Assembly: GCA_006383075.2 (NCBI GenBank)
Contig: SMNH02000012.1
Coordinates: forward strand, 62,001-126,000
Origin: Kordia sp. TARA_039_SRF
Lineage (GTDB): Bacteria > Bacteroidota > Bacteroidia > Flavobacteriales > Flavobacteriaceae
Reading direction: 5' to 3'
Length of the DNA stretch: 64,000 nt
Within the stretch, counting starts at the first letter, position 1. Each line of letters starts with the position of its first letter. The position numbers and the translations under genes were made by a program. A model generated the notes under the pieces. It did not search any database and was not told the origin of the DNA. It saw only the letters and a list, made by a program, of their open reading frames with translations. Shown piece after piece: positions 32,745-40,266 of the stretch.

Positions 32745-33956
32745 ATGGAATCATACATCATAGACGGAGTCAGAACTCCCATAGGAAAATTCAAAGGAAC
32801 CTTAGCAACCAAGCGTGTGGACGACTTGGGAGCGCTGGTCATCAAAGAAGTTACGGACAGAAACCCAAACATTCCCAAAGATGCATACGACGACGTGATT
32901 ATCGGTTGTGCCAACCAAGCAGGAGAAGACAATCGAAACGTGGCGCGTATGTCGTTATTACTAGCGGGATTGCCACACACCGTGCCTGGCGAAACAGTGA
33001 ACAGACTATGTAGCTCTGGATTATCAGCAATCATTCATGCCAATCGTGCTATCAAAGCAGGCGACGGCGATGTATTCATTGCTGGTGGTGTAGAAAACAT
33101 GACGCGCGGACCGTACGCAATTGCCAAACCATCCAGTGCTTTTGGAACTGATGCTAAAATGTACGATACCAGTTTTGGATGGCGATTCATCAATCCGAAA
33201 ATGGAAAAAATGTACGGCACGGACGGTATGGGACAAACGGCAGAAAATCTCGTAGAAAAATACAATATCTCACGTGAAGATCAAGATGCGTTTGCCTACA
33301 GAAGTCAAATGAAAGCCACTCAAGCACAAGTGTCTGGGCGATTGGCGAAAGAAATTGTCGCGGTTGAAATTCCACAACGAAAAAAAGATTCAATCATCTT
33401 CAATCAAGACGAATTCATCAAACCTACTACAACACCAGAAATCTTAGCAAAACTCCGACCAGCTTTCAAAAGTGAAGGTGGAAGTGTAACCGCAGGAAAT
33501 GCTTCTGGACTCAACGACGGCGCGGCAGCAACCATTATCGCTTCCGAAGCGGCAGTCAAAAAATACAATCTCAAACCGATGGCGAGTATTGTAAGTTCGG
33601 CGGTAGTTGGAGTAGAACCACGAATTATGGGAATCGGACCTGTAAACGCGTCCAACAAAGCACTAGAAAAAGCAGGACTAACCATGGAAGACATGGATAT
33701 CATAGAACTCAACGAAGCCTTTGCAGCGCAAAGTTTAGCGTGTATTCGCGAATGGGGATTGGCAGATGATGATGAACGAATCAATCCAAACGGTGGTGCC
33801 ATTGCTATCGGACATCCGTTAGGCGTGACAGGAACGCGCATTGCGTATTCGGCGGCGTTGCAATTGCAGGAAACGTGCAAACGCTACGCACTCATCACCA
33901 TGTGTATCGGTGTTGGACAAGGCTATGCAGCGATTATTGAAAACGTAAATCGATAA
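32745..33956 (+). CDS. paaJ: 3-oxoadipyl-CoA thiolase PaaJ
   Basis: 403 residues. The thiolase signatures are complete: the nucleophilic cysteine in ETVNRLCSSGLSAI near residue 90, the His motif GGAIAIGHPLGVTGTR and the C-terminal MCIGVGQGYAAIIE. It splits 3-oxoadipyl-CoA into succinyl-CoA and acetyl-CoA and also acts on the 2,3-dehydro form earlier in the pathway. Its leader is an A-rich degenerate array with AATC units and no Shine-Dalgarno. A composite repeat begins five bases after the stop. Confidence 0.95.
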   Translation: MESYIIDGVRTPIGKFKGTLATKRVDDLGALVIKEVTDRNPNIPKDAYDDVIIGCANQAGEDNRNVARMSLLLAGLPHTVPGETVNRLCSSGLSAIIHANRAIKAGDGDVFIAGGVENMTRGPYAIAKPSSAFGTDAKMYDTSFGWRFINPKMEKMYGTDGMGQTAENLVEKYNISREDQDAFAYRSQMKATQAQVSGRLAKEIVAVEIPQRKKDSIIFNQDEFIKPTTTPEILAKLRPAFKSEGGSVTAGNASGLNDGAAATIIASEAAVKKYNLKPMASIVSSAVVGVEPRIMGIGPVNASNKALEKAGLTMEDMDIIELNEAFAAQSLACIREWGLADDDERINPNGGAIAIGHPLGVTGTRIAYSAALQLQETCKRYALITMCIGVGQGYAAIIENVNR

Positions 33957-33961
33957 AATAA

Positions 33962-34079
33962 TTTGGACGTTTCCCTACGGGTCGCGCTTTCGGCAGTCGC
34001 TTTTTGAAAACTGTCATTCCTGCGTAGGCAGGAATCCATTTTTCAAAAGAGCTCCAACAAAGCCTCAATCGCTAACGCA
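33962..34079. repeat. Composite dispersed repeat F, copy 2
   Basis: Same layout as 26197-26303: GGACGTTTCCCTACGGGTCG and TTTCGGCAGTCGCTTTTT, a nested family A palindrome (34013-34037), then AAAAGAGCTCCAACAAAGCC and TCGCTAACGCA. The 344-base gap 33957-34300 is filled by this element, a reversed CTCAATACT-type segment (34091-34115), a family E copy and the heptamer array. No gene is seen in it. Confidence 0.88.
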
Positions 34080-34120
34080 GTTTAGAAATGAGATGTTAGT
34101 ATTGAGTATTGAGATTTTTT

Positions 34121-34174
34121 CGTCACTTCGAGTGTTTTTTCGCAGAAAAAATGTATCGAAAAGTACTTTGAAAC
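34121..34174. repeat. Dispersed repeat family E, copy 1
   Basis: It begins CGTCACTTCGAGTGTTTTTT and ends ATGTATCGAAAAGTACTTTG. The inverted copy at 56883-56932 is almost identical over 50 bases. More diverged copies are at 54507, 54587 and 58181. Confidence 0.88.
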
Positions 34175-34191
34175 AAAAATAGATTTTTCGT

Positions 34192-34270
34192 AAACAACAA
34201 ACAACAAACAACAAACAACAAACAACAAACAACTCAACAACAAACAACTCAACAACAAACAACTCAACAA
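34192..34270. repeat. Tandem array before paaZ: six AAACAAC heptamers, then 15-mers
   Basis: AAACAAC is repeated six times without error (34192-34233). Two copies of TCAACAACAAACAAC and half of a third follow (34234-34270). It lies 31 bases upstream of the paaZ start and would form an unstructured leader prone to slippage. Confidence 0.9.
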
Positions 34271-34300
34271 AAAAGATAAAAAACAAACAACCACACACAA

Positions 34301-36793
34301 ATGATACTACAAAGCTACATTAACGGACAATGGACAGCAGGAACAGGAGAAGGCACTCCAATGTTTGATGCCGTCTCAGGAGAAACCATCGGATTTGCAA
34401 CTACGGAAGGACTCGACATTCCAGCAGCCTTGCAATATGGAAGAACCAAAGGAGGCGAACAACTTCGAAAAATGACCTTTCAAGAACGTGGAAACATGCT
34501 CAAAAAATTAGCGTTGTATTTAACGAAACGCAAAGAGCAATTCTACGAAATCAGTTACAAAACAGGCGCAACTCGTGTTGATAGTTGGATAGACATTGAA
34601 GGCGGATTTGGAAACCTATTTGCCAATGCTTCGTTGCGTAAACTCTTTCCAAATCAACCGTTTCACGTAGAAGGTGATCCTATCGATTTATCTCGTGGCG
34701 GACGATTTATGGCGCATCATATTTTAGTGCCAAAACACGGAGTTGCTGTACACATCAACGCATTCAACTTTCCAGTGTGGGGAATGTTAGAAAAATGCGC
34801 TGTAAACTGGATGGCAGGAATGGCAGCAGTGGTTTTGCCAGCGCCACAAACAGCTTATTTAACAGAAGCGGTGGTACGAGTGATTGTAGATTCTGGAATT
34901 TTGCCAGAAGGTTCGTTGCAGTTATTAAGCGGAATGACCAAATCGATTTTAGATACGGTTGAATCGCAAGATGTCGTTACCTTCACAGGTTCAGCGCATA
35001 CAGGTCGCATCTTAAAAGCACATCCAAGACTCACACAAGAAGCTGTACCATTTACCATGGAAGCAGACTCACTAAACTGTTCGGTTTTAGGAGAAGATGC
35101 TGTGCCTGGAACTCCAGAATTTGATTTATTCATCAAAGAAGTTCGCAAAGAAATGACCGTTAAAACAGGTCAAAAATGTACGGCTATCCGTAGAATTGTC
35201 GTGCCAGAAAACTTGGTAGAAGATGTACAAATTGCTTTAGGAAAACAGCTCAGCAAAGTCATTATTGGAGACCCAAGACTCAAAGAAGTTCGCATGGGCG
35301 CGTTGATTAATCAAACGCAAGTGCAAACGGTGAAAGATCAAGTGTCTAAATTGGCAAAAACAGCAGACATCGTTTACGGAACTTTAGATACCATTGAAGC
35401 TATAGGCGCTGATGGCGAAAAAGGAGCGTTTTTAAGTCCAATCTTACTCAGAGAAAACAATCCGTTCAAAAATACAGACGTACACGAAATTGAAGCATTC
35501 GGTCCTGTAAGTACCATTATGCCGTATAAAAATATGGACGAAGCCATTCAATTAGCGCAACTAGGAAAAGGTTCGTTAGTGTCTTCAATCTTTACCAATG
35601 ATGATACTATTGCAAGAGAATATGTTGTTGGAGCAGCATCGCATCACGGGCGAATTTTAGTAGGAAATCGCGATATGGCAAAGCAAAGTACAGGTCATGG
35701 TTCACCATTGCCTTTGTTGGTGCATGGAGGTCCAGGACGCGCAGGCGGCGGTGAAGAAATGGGTGGAATGCGCGGCATCAAACATTATATGCAGCGTTGC
35801 GCCATTCAAGGTTCACCGACTACGTTGACGGAAGTGACAGGAATCTATCAGGCGAATGCCGAGTATAAAGAAACAGACAAACATCCATTTGCGTATCATT
35901 GGGAAGATATTGAAGCGGGAATGTCTATCAAAACACACAAACGAACCGTAACTGATACCGATATTATCAATTTCGGAAACTTGACTTGGGATCATTTCTA
36001 CGCACACACCGACATTACGTCGCTAGACGGAAGTATTTTTGAAAAACGTACGGCGCACGGATACTTTATCATTTCTGCTGCAGCGGGATTATTCGTCTAT
36101 CCAAACAAAGGACCAGTTGCAGCGAATTACGGATTGGAAGAATGTCGTTTCTTGCGTCCAATCTACCACAACGATACGATTTATGTGCGATTGACGTGTA
36201 AAGAAAAAGTAGACCGAGATTCGCGTGGAAAAGAATTGCCAAGCGGTATCGTAAAATGGTTTGTGGAAGTATTTGACCAAGAAGATGAATTGGTAGCGAT
36301 TGCGACGATTTTGACCATGGTTCAAAAGAAAAATCCGTTTGCGACTATCAACAAAAATACAGTTCAAAATTACTTGTCAAAATTAACTGAAGACACCAAA
36401 CCAGCTTGGGGAAGCATGAATGCGCAGCAAATGGTAGAGCATTTGGAATATTCCTTACGCGTGGCTTCTGGGGAAATTCAGGATTTTGACATCGAAACTC
36501 CTGAAAAGATTCTGGAAAAAGTGAATGAAACTTTATACAATCACAATCCGATGCCCAAAAATTATGACGCGCCAAAGCTGTTGGAAAACGAGCTTTCTAC
36601 CACGCGTTACGAAAATCTGGCGGAAGCCAAAACCAAATTACTAGAAGCGTACGACGAATTTGAAGCTTATTTCAAAGAACATCCAGAAGCGACGACGAAA
36701 AATGCAGTGTTTGGACATTTGGATAAATTTGAATGGGATTTGATGAATACGAAGCATTTTAATCATCACTTTGAGCAATTTGGGCTTTTGTAG
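34301..36793 (+). CDS. paaZ: PaaZ, oxepin-CoA hydrolase/semialdehyde dehydrogenase, with extra C-terminal domain
   Basis: 830 residues, about 150 longer than typical PaaZ (near 680). The aldehyde dehydrogenase domain covers about 1-510, with GFGNLFANASLRKLFP, HINAFNFPVWGML and the catalytic cysteine 293 in GQKCTAIRR. The MaoC-type hydratase domain (about 525-675) has LTWDHFYAHTDITSLDGSIF and FEKRTAHGYFIISAAAGLFV. After NPFATINKN (about 676 on) comes a helical domain with WGSMNAQQMVEHLEYSLRVA and ending DLMNTKHFNHHFEQFGLL, which resembles DinB/DUF1569-type bundles. The first two domains hydrolyse oxepin-CoA and oxidise the resulting aldehyde. The role of the third is unknown. Confidence 0.94.
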   Translation: MILQSYINGQWTAGTGEGTPMFDAVSGETIGFATTEGLDIPAALQYGRTKGGEQLRKMTFQERGNMLKKLALYLTKRKEQFYEISYKTGATRVDSWIDIEGGFGNLFANASLRKLFPNQPFHVEGDPIDLSRGGRFMAHHILVPKHGVAVHINAFNFPVWGMLEKCAVNWMAGMAAVVLPAPQTAYLTEAVVRVIVDSGILPEGSLQLLSGMTKSILDTVESQDVVTFTGSAHTGRILKAHPRLTQEAVPFTMEADSLNCSVLGEDAVPGTPEFDLFIKEVRKEMTVKTGQKCTAIRRIVVPENLVEDVQIALGKQLSKVIIGDPRLKEVRMGALINQTQVQTVKDQVSKLAKTADIVYGTLDTIEAIGADGEKGAFLSPILLRENNPFKNTDVHEIEAFGPVSTIMPYKNMDEAIQLAQLGKGSLVSSIFTNDDTIAREYVVGAASHHGRILVGNRDMAKQSTGHGSPLPLLVHGGPGRAGGGEEMGGMRGIKHYMQRCAIQGSPTTLTEVTGIYQANAEYKETDKHPFAYHWEDIEAGMSIKTHKRTVTDTDIINFGNLTWDHFYAHTDITSLDGSIFEKRTAHGYFIISAAAGLFVYPNKGPVAANYGLEECRFLRPIYHNDTIYVRLTCKEKVDRDSRGKELPSGIVKWFVEVFDQEDELVAIATILTMVQKKNPFATINKNTVQNYLSKLTEDTKPAWGSMNAQQMVEHLEYSLRVASGEIQDFDIETPEKILEKVNETLYNHNPMPKNYDAPKLLENELSTTRYENLAEAKTKLLEAYDEFEAYFKEHPEATTKNAVFGHLDKFEWDLMNTKHFNHHFEQFGLL

Positions 36794-36834
36794 TTGCTAG
36801 TATTGAGATGTGAGAATTGAGAAAAGTTTCGACT

Positions 36835-36900
36835 GTCATTCCGCACTTGATGCGGAATCCACATTGAAAAATAATGGATTCCTGCCTGCGCAGGAATGAC
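36835..36900. repeat. Pair of inverted palindromes, family A and relative
   Basis: GTCATTCCGCACTTGATGCG with GAATCCA (36835-36861) faces an inverted family A copy ending GCAGGAATGAC (36874-36900). The two form hairpins individually and can also pair with each other through GTCATTCC/GGAATGAC. Confidence 0.85.
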
Positions 36901-36997
36901 AAATGAAGTTCTAACGAAAAGATGCTGATTGACAAACAGAAAAATAAAAAAAAACACAAGTAGCGAGTCTCAATACTCACTACTAATATCTAAGAAT

Positions 36998-37750
36998 ATG
37001 ACCGATCCATACGTAAAACAACACATAGAAAACGGCGTAGCCACTATCGAATTTTTTCATCCAGCACACAACTCGTTGCCTGGTGATATTTTAGCAAAAC
37101 TAGCACAAACCATCACAGATGCAGGAACGAATGATGAGATTAAAGTGATTATTCTAAAAAGCGGAAAAGACCGTACGTTTTGCGCGGGAGCGAGCTTTAA
37201 AGAACTCATCAATATCAACGATGCGGAAACAGGAAGAGTCTTCTTTTCAGGATTTGCCAATGTGATTAACGCCATGCGAAAATGTCCAAAATTCATCATC
37301 GGACGTGTACAAGGAAAAACTGTTGGCGGCGGTGTTGGATTGGCGTCTGCGGTAGATTATTGTATGGCTTCCAAATTTGCTTCTATCAAATTGAGTGAAC
37401 TCAATGTCGGAATCGGGCCTTTTGTGGTTGGACCTGCGGTAGAACGCAAATTAGGATTAAGTGGCATGTCGCAAATAGCTATTGACGCCAATAGTTTTTA
37501 CGACGCAGAATGGGCGAGAAGCAAAGGTTTATACATGCAAGTGTTCGATTCGAATGAGGAATTGGATGAAGCTGTCACAGCGTTTGCCAATCATTTGTGT
37601 ACCTACAATCCAGAAGCGATGGCAGAAATGAAAAAAACCTTTTGGAAAGGAACAGAAGACTGGGACGAATTGCTAGCAGAACGCGCTGCGATTTCAGGAC
37701 GTTTGGTGTTGAGTGATTTTACGAAGGAGACTTTGAAGCGGTTTGCGTAA
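36998..37750 (+). CDS. paaF: Enoyl-CoA hydratase/isomerase of the paa cluster (PaaF-like)
   Basis: 250 residues from the ATG at 36998. Upstream in-frame codons fall in repeat sequence. The crotonase pattern is present in FCAGASFKELININD and VQGKTVGGGVGLASAVDYCM, then SELNVGIGPFVVGPAVERKL. It probably hydrates 2,3-dehydroadipyl-CoA. The second conserved glutamate region differs from canonical crotonases (NVGIGPFVV instead of the usual E-x-x-x-G-L-x-P), so isomerase activity is an alternative. It is flanked on both sides by CTCAATACT-type repeats in opposite orientation. Confidence 0.82.
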   Translation: MTDPYVKQHIENGVATIEFFHPAHNSLPGDILAKLAQTITDAGTNDEIKVIILKSGKDRTFCAGASFKELININDAETGRVFFSGFANVINAMRKCPKFIIGRVQGKTVGGGVGLASAVDYCMASKFASIKLSELNVGIGPFVVGPAVERKLGLSGMSQIAIDANSFYDAEWARSKGLYMQVFDSNEELDEAVTAFANHLCTYNPEAMAEMKKTFWKGTEDWDELLAERAAISGRLVLSDFTKETLKRFA

Positions 37751-37935
37751 AGGTAGATATTAATATTTAGTAGTGAGAATTGAACTTTTTATTAAGGGGA
37801 GATTTAAGTTAGAACTAATTTCAAAGCAACTTTTTTGAAAAGACATTATTTGTAAATATTAATGTCAAAATAAGAAAATAATATCTTACTTTTAAGTCTC
37901 AATTATTACAAAACTTTATTATTTAAGATTAGAGA

Positions 37936-39294
37936 ATGAGTAAACAGTCTTCAGATATAGAATTAGCCTCTAAAGAGAGAGAAGATATTTTTGACCTATA
38001 TTACAATACAATCGAAAATTTTAAACTTGAATTTATAAAAAATCAAGAAAAAGAAGATTCACCAAATTATGAGTTAATAGAGAAAGCATTAACTGTTTTA
38101 GAAAGAAATTTAGATGATTTGGCTAAATATGAATTTAAAAAACCGAGAATTGTCAATCTAGGGAATTTTACAGTTAAAACTTTTTTATATGATTGGAAAG
38201 ATATTTTTAACAAATTAGGAAGGAGAAAAGGATTTATAAGGGATTTTACATATACTATACTAATAGTATCCTCTATTTTATCAAAGATTGAGTTATTAGA
38301 ATCCATTATTTTTAGAAAATATATTAAAGGACTATCACCAAGTAGAGAAGATAGGATATATTTTGAAGAGAATAAAATAGAAATAAGAGATAATTTAGGA
38401 TTGGCAAAGACATATCGCTCTTCCATATTGAATAAACTTTCTCAAATTTTCGGTGATAAATCAGATGAGTTAAATCTAGCTCGCCATAAAATAGATGATG
38501 ATTTTAATATAGATTTGGTAGCTAGGTCATTAAAAATAAGAAGAGAAGAAAATATTTTTGAATCAATCTATTTTGATAAATTTTTAGATATAGACATAGA
38601 AGAATATAGGAAAAAAATAAATACATCAAAAATAATCTCTGAAATACAAAAAGAGAGAGAATATCCTCTGGACGCTAGTTTTGAATGGTCAATGACTTTA
38701 AAATTTGATAATGATTCAGATGAATATAGAGCTAATCAAATTGCATATTCTATTTGGGTAATATCTGAAGCATTGGAAAAAATTGACGGAGTTACAATAA
38801 CGTTAGAAGACTCAGGTATAGGAAGTAGGTGGTTTAAGTTCAAAATTGGGATTAAAGACGAATTGACTAAACAAGAGGTTAAAGAAGTTCTTAATAAATC
38901 TAAAGAAGCTCTTCAAGCTCACTATTTAGAAAAACCTATAGAAGAAGCTAAAAAAATAAAAGCAGAACGGGAAAAAGTTGAAAAGGAAACAAAATCAATT
39001 GTAAATGAGGAAGATGCAAAAAAGATTCGAGATTTGGAAATTGAAAAGTTGCGACTTGAAAATGAAGCTGCTAAAGTGAATATAATGAAAGGCAAGCTTG
39101 AATTGATTCAAGGTATATCTAAACTAATTAGTGACGGAATCGTTCAAAATGATAGTAATATTCAGCTAATGCTTAATGATATGTTATTTCTGGAGAAAAA
39201 GAATGATTCTGTAAATGAAGGTGAAAATATTGAAATAATTGAAGAAGATGGTATAGTAAAGCCTCCAGAAAAAGATGACACAATAGAAGCATAA
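37936..39294 (+). CDS. Unknown 452-residue protein with coiled coil, accessory insertion
   Basis: I do not recognise this protein. There is no signal peptide or membrane helix. Residues about 1-230 are charged and helical. About 245-320 form an alpha/beta segment (ASFEWSMTLKFDNDSDEYRA, GVTITLEDSGIGSRWFKFKI). A basic-acidic coiled coil follows at about 320-405 and an acidic tail with PPEKDD at the end. Base composition and codon use are more AT-rich than the surrounding paa genes. With the antitoxin-like gene downstream it separates paaF from paaY, so it was probably inserted. The layout is reminiscent of conflict-system adaptors, but no effector domain is visible and I make no functional claim. 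Confidence 0.6.
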   Translation: MSKQSSDIELASKEREDIFDLYYNTIENFKLEFIKNQEKEDSPNYELIEKALTVLERNLDDLAKYEFKKPRIVNLGNFTVKTFLYDWKDIFNKLGRRKGFIRDFTYTILIVSSILSKIELLESIIFRKYIKGLSPSREDRIYFEENKIEIRDNLGLAKTYRSSILNKLSQIFGDKSDELNLARHKIDDDFNIDLVARSLKIRREENIFESIYFDKFLDIDIEEYRKKINTSKIISEIQKEREYPLDASFEWSMTLKFDNDSDEYRANQIAYSIWVISEALEKIDGVTITLEDSGIGSRWFKFKIGIKDELTKQEVKEVLNKSKEALQAHYLEKPIEEAKKIKAEREKVEKETKSIVNEEDAKKIRDLEIEKLRLENEAAKVNIMKGKLELIQGISKLISDGIVQNDSNIQLMLNDMLFLEKKNDSVNEGENIEIIEEDGIVKPPEKDDTIEA

Positions 39295-39301
39295 TTAATA
39301 T

Positions 39302-39550
39302 CTAGCATCCATATTTGTATTTCAGTTCATTTTTTAAGTTATCCCAAGATTTACTTTCAGTTTTGCCAGCCATTCGTTTTTTTCGACGTTCTTCAATAAT
39401 AGCATACTGTTTATCAGAAACGTTAGAATTTGTGTCAGTAGTAGCAATCATCGCATCAAAAACACCATCTAAAATGATTAATTTCGTATCATCTTCAATA
39501 ATGATTTCAAATTGTTTGATAAGTTTTTCTTTTAATTCTAATGCACCCAT
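39302..39550 (-). CDS. Antitoxin-like small protein without adjacent toxin
   Basis: 82 residues from the ATG at 39548-39550. It opens MGALELKEKLIKQFEIIIED and then has DKQYAIIEERRKKRMAGKTE and SWDNLKNELKYKYG. The pattern of an N-terminal ELKEKLI helix and a C-terminal basic helix ending W-x-x-LK resembles addiction-module antitoxins that partner RelE toxins in Bacteroidota. No RelE/HigB-like ORF lies next to it on the same strand. Downstream is the end of the convergent 452-residue gene, 7 bases away. It is an orphan antitoxin or a remnant module. Confidence 0.6.
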   Translation of the reverse strand: MGALELKEKLIKQFEIIIEDDTKLIILDGVFDAMIATTDTNSNVSDKQYAIIEERRKKRMAGKTESKSWDNLKNELKYKYGC

Positions 39551-39643
39551 GATTCTATAGCTTATAAACAAATATACATAAATTAAAATATAGTATTTTT
39601 ACAGATAATTATAAAAAATTAAAGATTCCCGCTTTTACGGGAA

Positions 39644-40246
39644 ATGAATATGATCTACGAATTTAAAGGCTATATACCAGTTGTACATGAAAGCAGTTTT
39701 GTGCATCCATTAGCAGCCGTAACTGGCAATGTAATTATTGGAAAAGATTGTTATATCGGTCCAGGTGCGGCAATTCGTGGCGATTGGGGCGAAATTATCT
39801 TGGAAGATGGTGTCAATGTACAAGAAAACTGTACCGTACACATGTTTCCCGGAAAATCAATTGTATTGAAAGAAAGTGCGCATATTGGGCATGGCGCGAT
39901 TATTCACGGTGCGAATATTGGCAAAAATGTTTTAGTCGGAATGAACACTGTCATCATGGACGATGCGGAAATCGGAGATGAAAGCATCATTGGTGCCATG
40001 GCGTTTGTAAAAGCGCAAACGGTGATTCCACCTCGTAGTTTGGTTGTTGGAAATCCTGCGAAAATCATAAAGCAAGTCAGTGACGAAATGATTGCTTGGA
40101 AAACTAAAGGAACACAACTTTATCAACAATTGCCAAAAGATTGTCACGAAACTTTACGTGAAGTGGAGCCACTGCGTGAAGTTCCAAAAAATCGTCCCAC
40201 ACAAGAAGCCTTTTACGATACGTTGCGCGATTTTATGAAGAAGTAA
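39644..40246 (+). CDS. paaY: PaaY, gamma-carbonic-anhydrase-like thioesterase
   Basis: 200 residues (or 198 if the second ATG is used). A left-handed beta-helix hexapeptide repeat runs from about 10 to 150: FVHPLAAVTGNVIIGKDCYI, AAIRGDWG, VQENCTVHMF and HIGHGAIIHG, with the three histidines expected to bind zinc. The tail KTKGTQLYQQLPKDCHETL and EVEPLREV matches PaaY rather than generic carbonic anhydrases. PaaY removes CoA from 2-hydroxycyclohepta-1,4,6-triene-1-formyl-CoA, a toxic dead-end product. A small hairpin (TTCCCG/CGGGAA) abuts its start codon. Confidence 0.92.
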   Translation: MNMIYEFKGYIPVVHESSFVHPLAAVTGNVIIGKDCYIGPGAAIRGDWGEIILEDGVNVQENCTVHMFPGKSIVLKESAHIGHGAIIHGANIGKNVLVGMNTVIMDDAEIGDESIIGAMAFVKAQTVIPPRSLVVGNPAKIIKQVSDEMIAWKTKGTQLYQQLPKDCHETLREVEPLREVPKNRPTQEAFYDTLRDFMKK

Positions 40247-40266
40247 TAATTTCAATTTTTCACTGA

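Noticed and set aside
33404-33880. Long antisense ORF within paaJ
   Set aside because: It is a shadow of a clear thiolase gene in the opposite frame, with no domain or signal. The same holds for other long antisense frames (for example 26328-26807, 14948-15340 and 21496-21909).
34192-34270. CRISPR array
   Set aside because: The units are 7 and 15 bases with no unique spacers, so it is a simple tandem repeat. The same applies to 3441-3482.
34065-34298. Minus-strand ORFs with repeated VELFVV residues before paaZ
   Set aside because: They are only the translation of the AAACAAC array and its neighbours and have no start context or family features.
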